Positions 61,979 to 64,000 of a stretch of 64,000 nt of DNA are shown in pieces (position 1 is the first letter of the stretch; each line of letters starts with the position of its first letter). Under the pieces are notes generated by a model. That model did no database searches and was not told the DNA's origin. It saw nothing but the letters and a program-made list of their open reading frames with translations. The stretch comes from Gracilimonas sp040882225. GTDB lineage: Bacteria > Bacteroidota > Rhodothermia > Balneolales > Balneolaceae. The stretch lies in NCBI GenBank assembly GCA_040882225.1, contig JBBEBR010000003.1, positions 105,104 through 169,103 on the forward strand. The letters are read 5' to 3'. Both the position numbers and the translations under genes were made by a program.

Positions 61979-62439
61979 TCTTTCTGGATGATTCTTAAAA
62001 ATGATTTCGAACTTAATTAACTCCTGAAGTATTTACCACTACCAAAAAGATTCTCACCAAAAGAATAAAAACTCTGATGGAGAATTTTAAAGCTTTTCTG
62101 AAAGAGCATAAAGAAAAGATAACTGCACTCTTCATTTACTACAGAGCTCTACCGGAGAAGGGATGTTACTTTTAAGATGATGAAGGAAGTGCTGGATATG
62201 TTAAAACAGAAAGAACCTGCCTCCTATTAATGCTGGAATGCCTGAAGCAGGCAGAACTCCAGCGGCAAGGGACAAAACTGAACTCACCGCTTTGGTTTCA
62301 GTATCCGCATCGCAGCTTACTGCTTATGATAAGACTGGATTTTGGCAAGTATGCCGAAAAGCAAATTTACTTCTTAGGCTATAATCAATTTTTGATATTC
62401 ACCTAATAGGTTTATATTGAAATATAATTTTAATAGCCA
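61979..62439. other. Gap holding a decayed restriction gene
   Basis: 461 bp between the nitroreductase gene and the HigB/HigA-ImmA pair. About 62077-62350 is recognisable as a frameshifted HsdR fragment (see that entry); the rest shows nothing. Confidence 0.6.
62077..62350 (+). pseudogene. Remnant of type I restriction enzyme HsdR (C-terminal EcoEI_R_C region)
   Basis: Three short open pieces in different frames read as consecutive parts of the HsdR C-terminal domain: FKAFLKEHKEKITALFIYY (62080s), RRDVTFKMMKEVLDMLKQKEP (second frame, 62160-62220) and TELTALVSV plus LTAYDKTG (62270-62340). In HsdR homologues these follow one another with the same spacing. The ATP-dependent motor part and the HsdM/HsdS genes are absent. 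Recognised from memory, not by search. Confidence 0.7.
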
Positions 62440-62751
62440 ATGGACGTTTACTGTAATAACAAAAAGCTGGTTAAAGTCTATGAGTCTGGAAAGTCAACGA
62501 AAAAGTATCGTTTGTCGCAGGATATCATAGATAAGTTTGTTATGCGAGTAGACACACTGAAGTATGCAATAACAATACACGATTTATGGCAACACCCTGC
62601 ACTTAACTTTGAAAAGCTGCAAGGATATGAAAATCGTTTTTCCCTTCGAATAAATCGCCAATACCGGTTAGAAATTGAAATCGAATGGATTAACAAAGAA
62701 AAAACCATTGGAAATATCGAGCTTTTGGATATTACTAAACACTACGAATAG
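62440..62751 (+). CDS. HigB-type toxin (proteic killer)
   Basis: A 103-residue RelE-superfamily protein with DLWQHPALNFEKLQGYENRFSLRINRQYRLEIE, the pattern of plasmid-stabilisation HigB toxins, and a C-terminal TKHYE. It is predicted to cleave mRNA on ribosomes. The antitoxin gene begins 48 bp downstream. Different subfamily from the Gp49-like toxin at 46961. Confidence 0.9.
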   Translation: MDVYCNNKKLVKVYESGKSTKKYRLSQDIIDKFVMRVDTLKYAITIHDLWQHPALNFEKLQGYENRFSLRINRQYRLEIEIEWINKEKTIGNIELLDITKHYE

Positions 62752-62799
62752 CATAAAAGCATTCAAATAGACAAACACATAGCGGCGGAGGTAAATAAT

Positions 62800-63927
62800 A
62801 TGGTTCTGCTTAACAAGGTTAAGCCGTACAAGAACATTGGTCCTGGTGCACATATACAGGAATTAATGGAGATCAGAGACTGGACTCAACAGGATCTGGC
62901 AGACGTTTTGGGAGTTTCGACCAAACATGTGAACAAACTACTAAATGACGAACAGCCTATTACTTTGAATATGGCAAAATTGCTGGGAGAAGCTTTTGAG
63001 TTGTCTCCCCAATTTTGGATTAATCTGGATACCAATTATAGGCTGCAACTGGAAGATGAAACGGAGGAGGAAAAAGATGTAGATATCCGGTCAAAAATCT
63101 ATCAATACATGCCCATCAATGAGATGTGCAGGAAGGAGTGGTTTGAGAAACCAAAAACTACGGATGAGCTTGAGGATATAGTTTGTGATTTTTGGGGAAC
63201 TGAATTCCTCAATTTTGACAGGATGGCTGAAATTCCTGAATTAAACTACCGGAAGTCGGATGCTTATGAAAACTTCAATCCCTATGCTGCAAATTGCTGG
63301 TATCAAATGGCAAAGAATGCTGCTTCACGCCAAAAGATTTCGGAATATAATAAGTCAGCCTTAGTGCAGGTTGCGAAAGATTTGCATAGCTACACCCGAA
63401 AAGAAAATGGAGTGGCTGATGCCATTAAGAAAGTGAATGAAGCCGGAGTTAAATTCCTGGTGCTCTCTCACTTGCAAAAAACATATATCGACGGAGCTTC
63501 CTTTATTCACAATAGTTCTCCGGTGATTGTATATACAGCCCGGTATAAACGAAACGACAATTTTTGGTTTACACTGGCTCATGAAATCGCTCACGTGTTG
63601 AAGCACCTGAAGAAAGAAGGAGACCATTTTCTGGACGATTTCAGTAAATCAAAAGAAGCGGTTAATGACAAAGAGAAAGAAGCGAATGATCTTGCTTCAA
63701 AATATCTAAAACACAATGAAATTTTAGATTTCTTTGATAATAACCTGACCTATATCACACAAGAACAGGTAGAAGAATGTGCAAAGACAGTGGATGTAGA
63801 TACTGCTATTATTATGGGGGCCTTAGCTCATCACAAGCAAATATCGTACAAATACCTGCACTTATTTACTGTGGATGTCAGGAAACAAATTCCAATGGAT
63901 TTTTATATAGAAAATAAGGAGAGATAG
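62800..63927 (+). CDS. HigA-like antitoxin fused to an ImmA/IrrE metallopeptidase domain
   Basis: A 375-residue protein: HigA-type HTH at the N-terminus (DWTQQDLADVLGVSTKHVNKLLNDEQPITLNMA, residues 22-55), and a C-terminal ImmA/IrrE-like zinc-protease domain with LAHEIAHVLKHL (HExxH, around residue 260). It pairs with the HigB toxin upstream. The peptidase part, typical of phage-repressor cleaving enzymes, may give regulated proteolysis of itself or a partner. Size is normal for this antitoxin class. Confidence 0.88.
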   Translation: MVLLNKVKPYKNIGPGAHIQELMEIRDWTQQDLADVLGVSTKHVNKLLNDEQPITLNMAKLLGEAFELSPQFWINLDTNYRLQLEDETEEEKDVDIRSKIYQYMPINEMCRKEWFEKPKTTDELEDIVCDFWGTEFLNFDRMAEIPELNYRKSDAYENFNPYAANCWYQMAKNAASRQKISEYNKSALVQVAKDLHSYTRKENGVADAIKKVNEAGVKFLVLSHLQKTYIDGASFIHNSSPVIVYTARYKRNDNFWFTLAHEIAHVLKHLKKEGDHFLDDFSKSKEAVNDKEKEANDLASKYLKHNEILDFFDNNLTYITQEQVEECAKTVDVDTAIIMGALAHHKQISYKYLHLFTVDVRKQIPMDFYIENKER

Positions 63928-64000
63928 AAGAATGGCAATAATAAATTTAGGGGCTGAAGTAGCTAAGACCTGAATAAGGTACTAACTTAGTTACTATGTA

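Noticed and set aside
63932..63973. Short frame after the HigA-ImmA gene
   Set aside because: Thirteen codons followed by a stop; it may be the start of a remnant outside the window, but nothing can be supported.
1..64000. CRISPR arrays, tRNA or rRNA genes, insertion sequences
   Set aside because: No regularly spaced identical repeats, no T-loop-like GGTTCGAATCC stretch and no transposase gene were found on reading both strands.

Overview
The window looks like chromosome from a marine or halophilic member of the Bacteroidota/FCB group, most likely Balneolota (Balneola/Gracilimonas-like). This is inferred from secretion-type C-terminal tails of the YPNPFNP kind, many lipoproteins with short lipoboxes, a PorT-type outer-membrane barrel, an MXAN_6640-type protease and a complete NHEJ pair. 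There are no rRNA, tRNA or CRISPR loci that I can see. Most of the window is ordinary housekeeping sequence interrupted by several small accessory inserts.

Layout. 1-4.2 kb: end of a cation-efflux transporter, a YdjM-type membrane hydrolase, then a copper/respiratory group (haem lipoprotein, SCO, PCu(A)C) and a fatty-acid hydroxylase. 4.2-7.1 kb: a fused HigB-HigA protein, then a type II restriction-modification pair flanked by 57-bp perfect direct repeats that duplicate the 3' end of an ABC-ATPase gene. 7.1-13.1 kb: the ABC transporter pair, a PorT-like barrel and UvrA. 13.1-15.4 kb: a 5'-truncated secreted metalloprotease abutting a histidine kinase. 15.5-20.4 kb: a serine hydrolase and the LigD/Ku NHEJ operon.

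20.6-25.0 kb: the most interesting segment. Three gene units (an XhoI/PaeR7I-family restriction-modification pair, an unknown protein, and a PD-(D/E)xK-DUF5655 protein) are separated by attC-like imperfect inverted repeats. The 5' end of each unit is the reverse complement of the element at its own 3' end, as expected for integron-type cassettes. No integrase is present, so this is a candidate integrase-less cassette array.

25.1-46.7 kb: HtrA protease, NrnA-like phosphoesterase, thiamine pyrophosphokinase, a stress group (ferritin-like DUF892, glycine-zipper stress protein, KatE catalase), penicillin acylase, an Xre-RES toxin-antitoxin pair, RF3, SulP transporter, metalloprotease lipoprotein, DNA polymerase IV and SMC. 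46.9-64 kb: a HigBA pair, ribosome recycling factor, fumarylacetoacetase with an unknown partner, MXAN_6640-type protease, TrhO, pseudouridine synthase, DUF4143 ATPase, an alpha/beta hydrolase, Hsp33, membrane dipeptidase, TlpA-like protein, nitroreductase, the remains of a type I restriction HsdR gene, and a HigB/HigA-ImmA pair at the right edge.

Taken together, the accessory DNA is dominated by genome-conflict genes: two intact restriction-modification systems, one dead one, and four toxin-antitoxin loci. They arrived by at least two distinguishable routes, long-target-duplication insertion and cassette-like insertion. Several families of dispersed palindromic repeats lie in the intergenic gaps.
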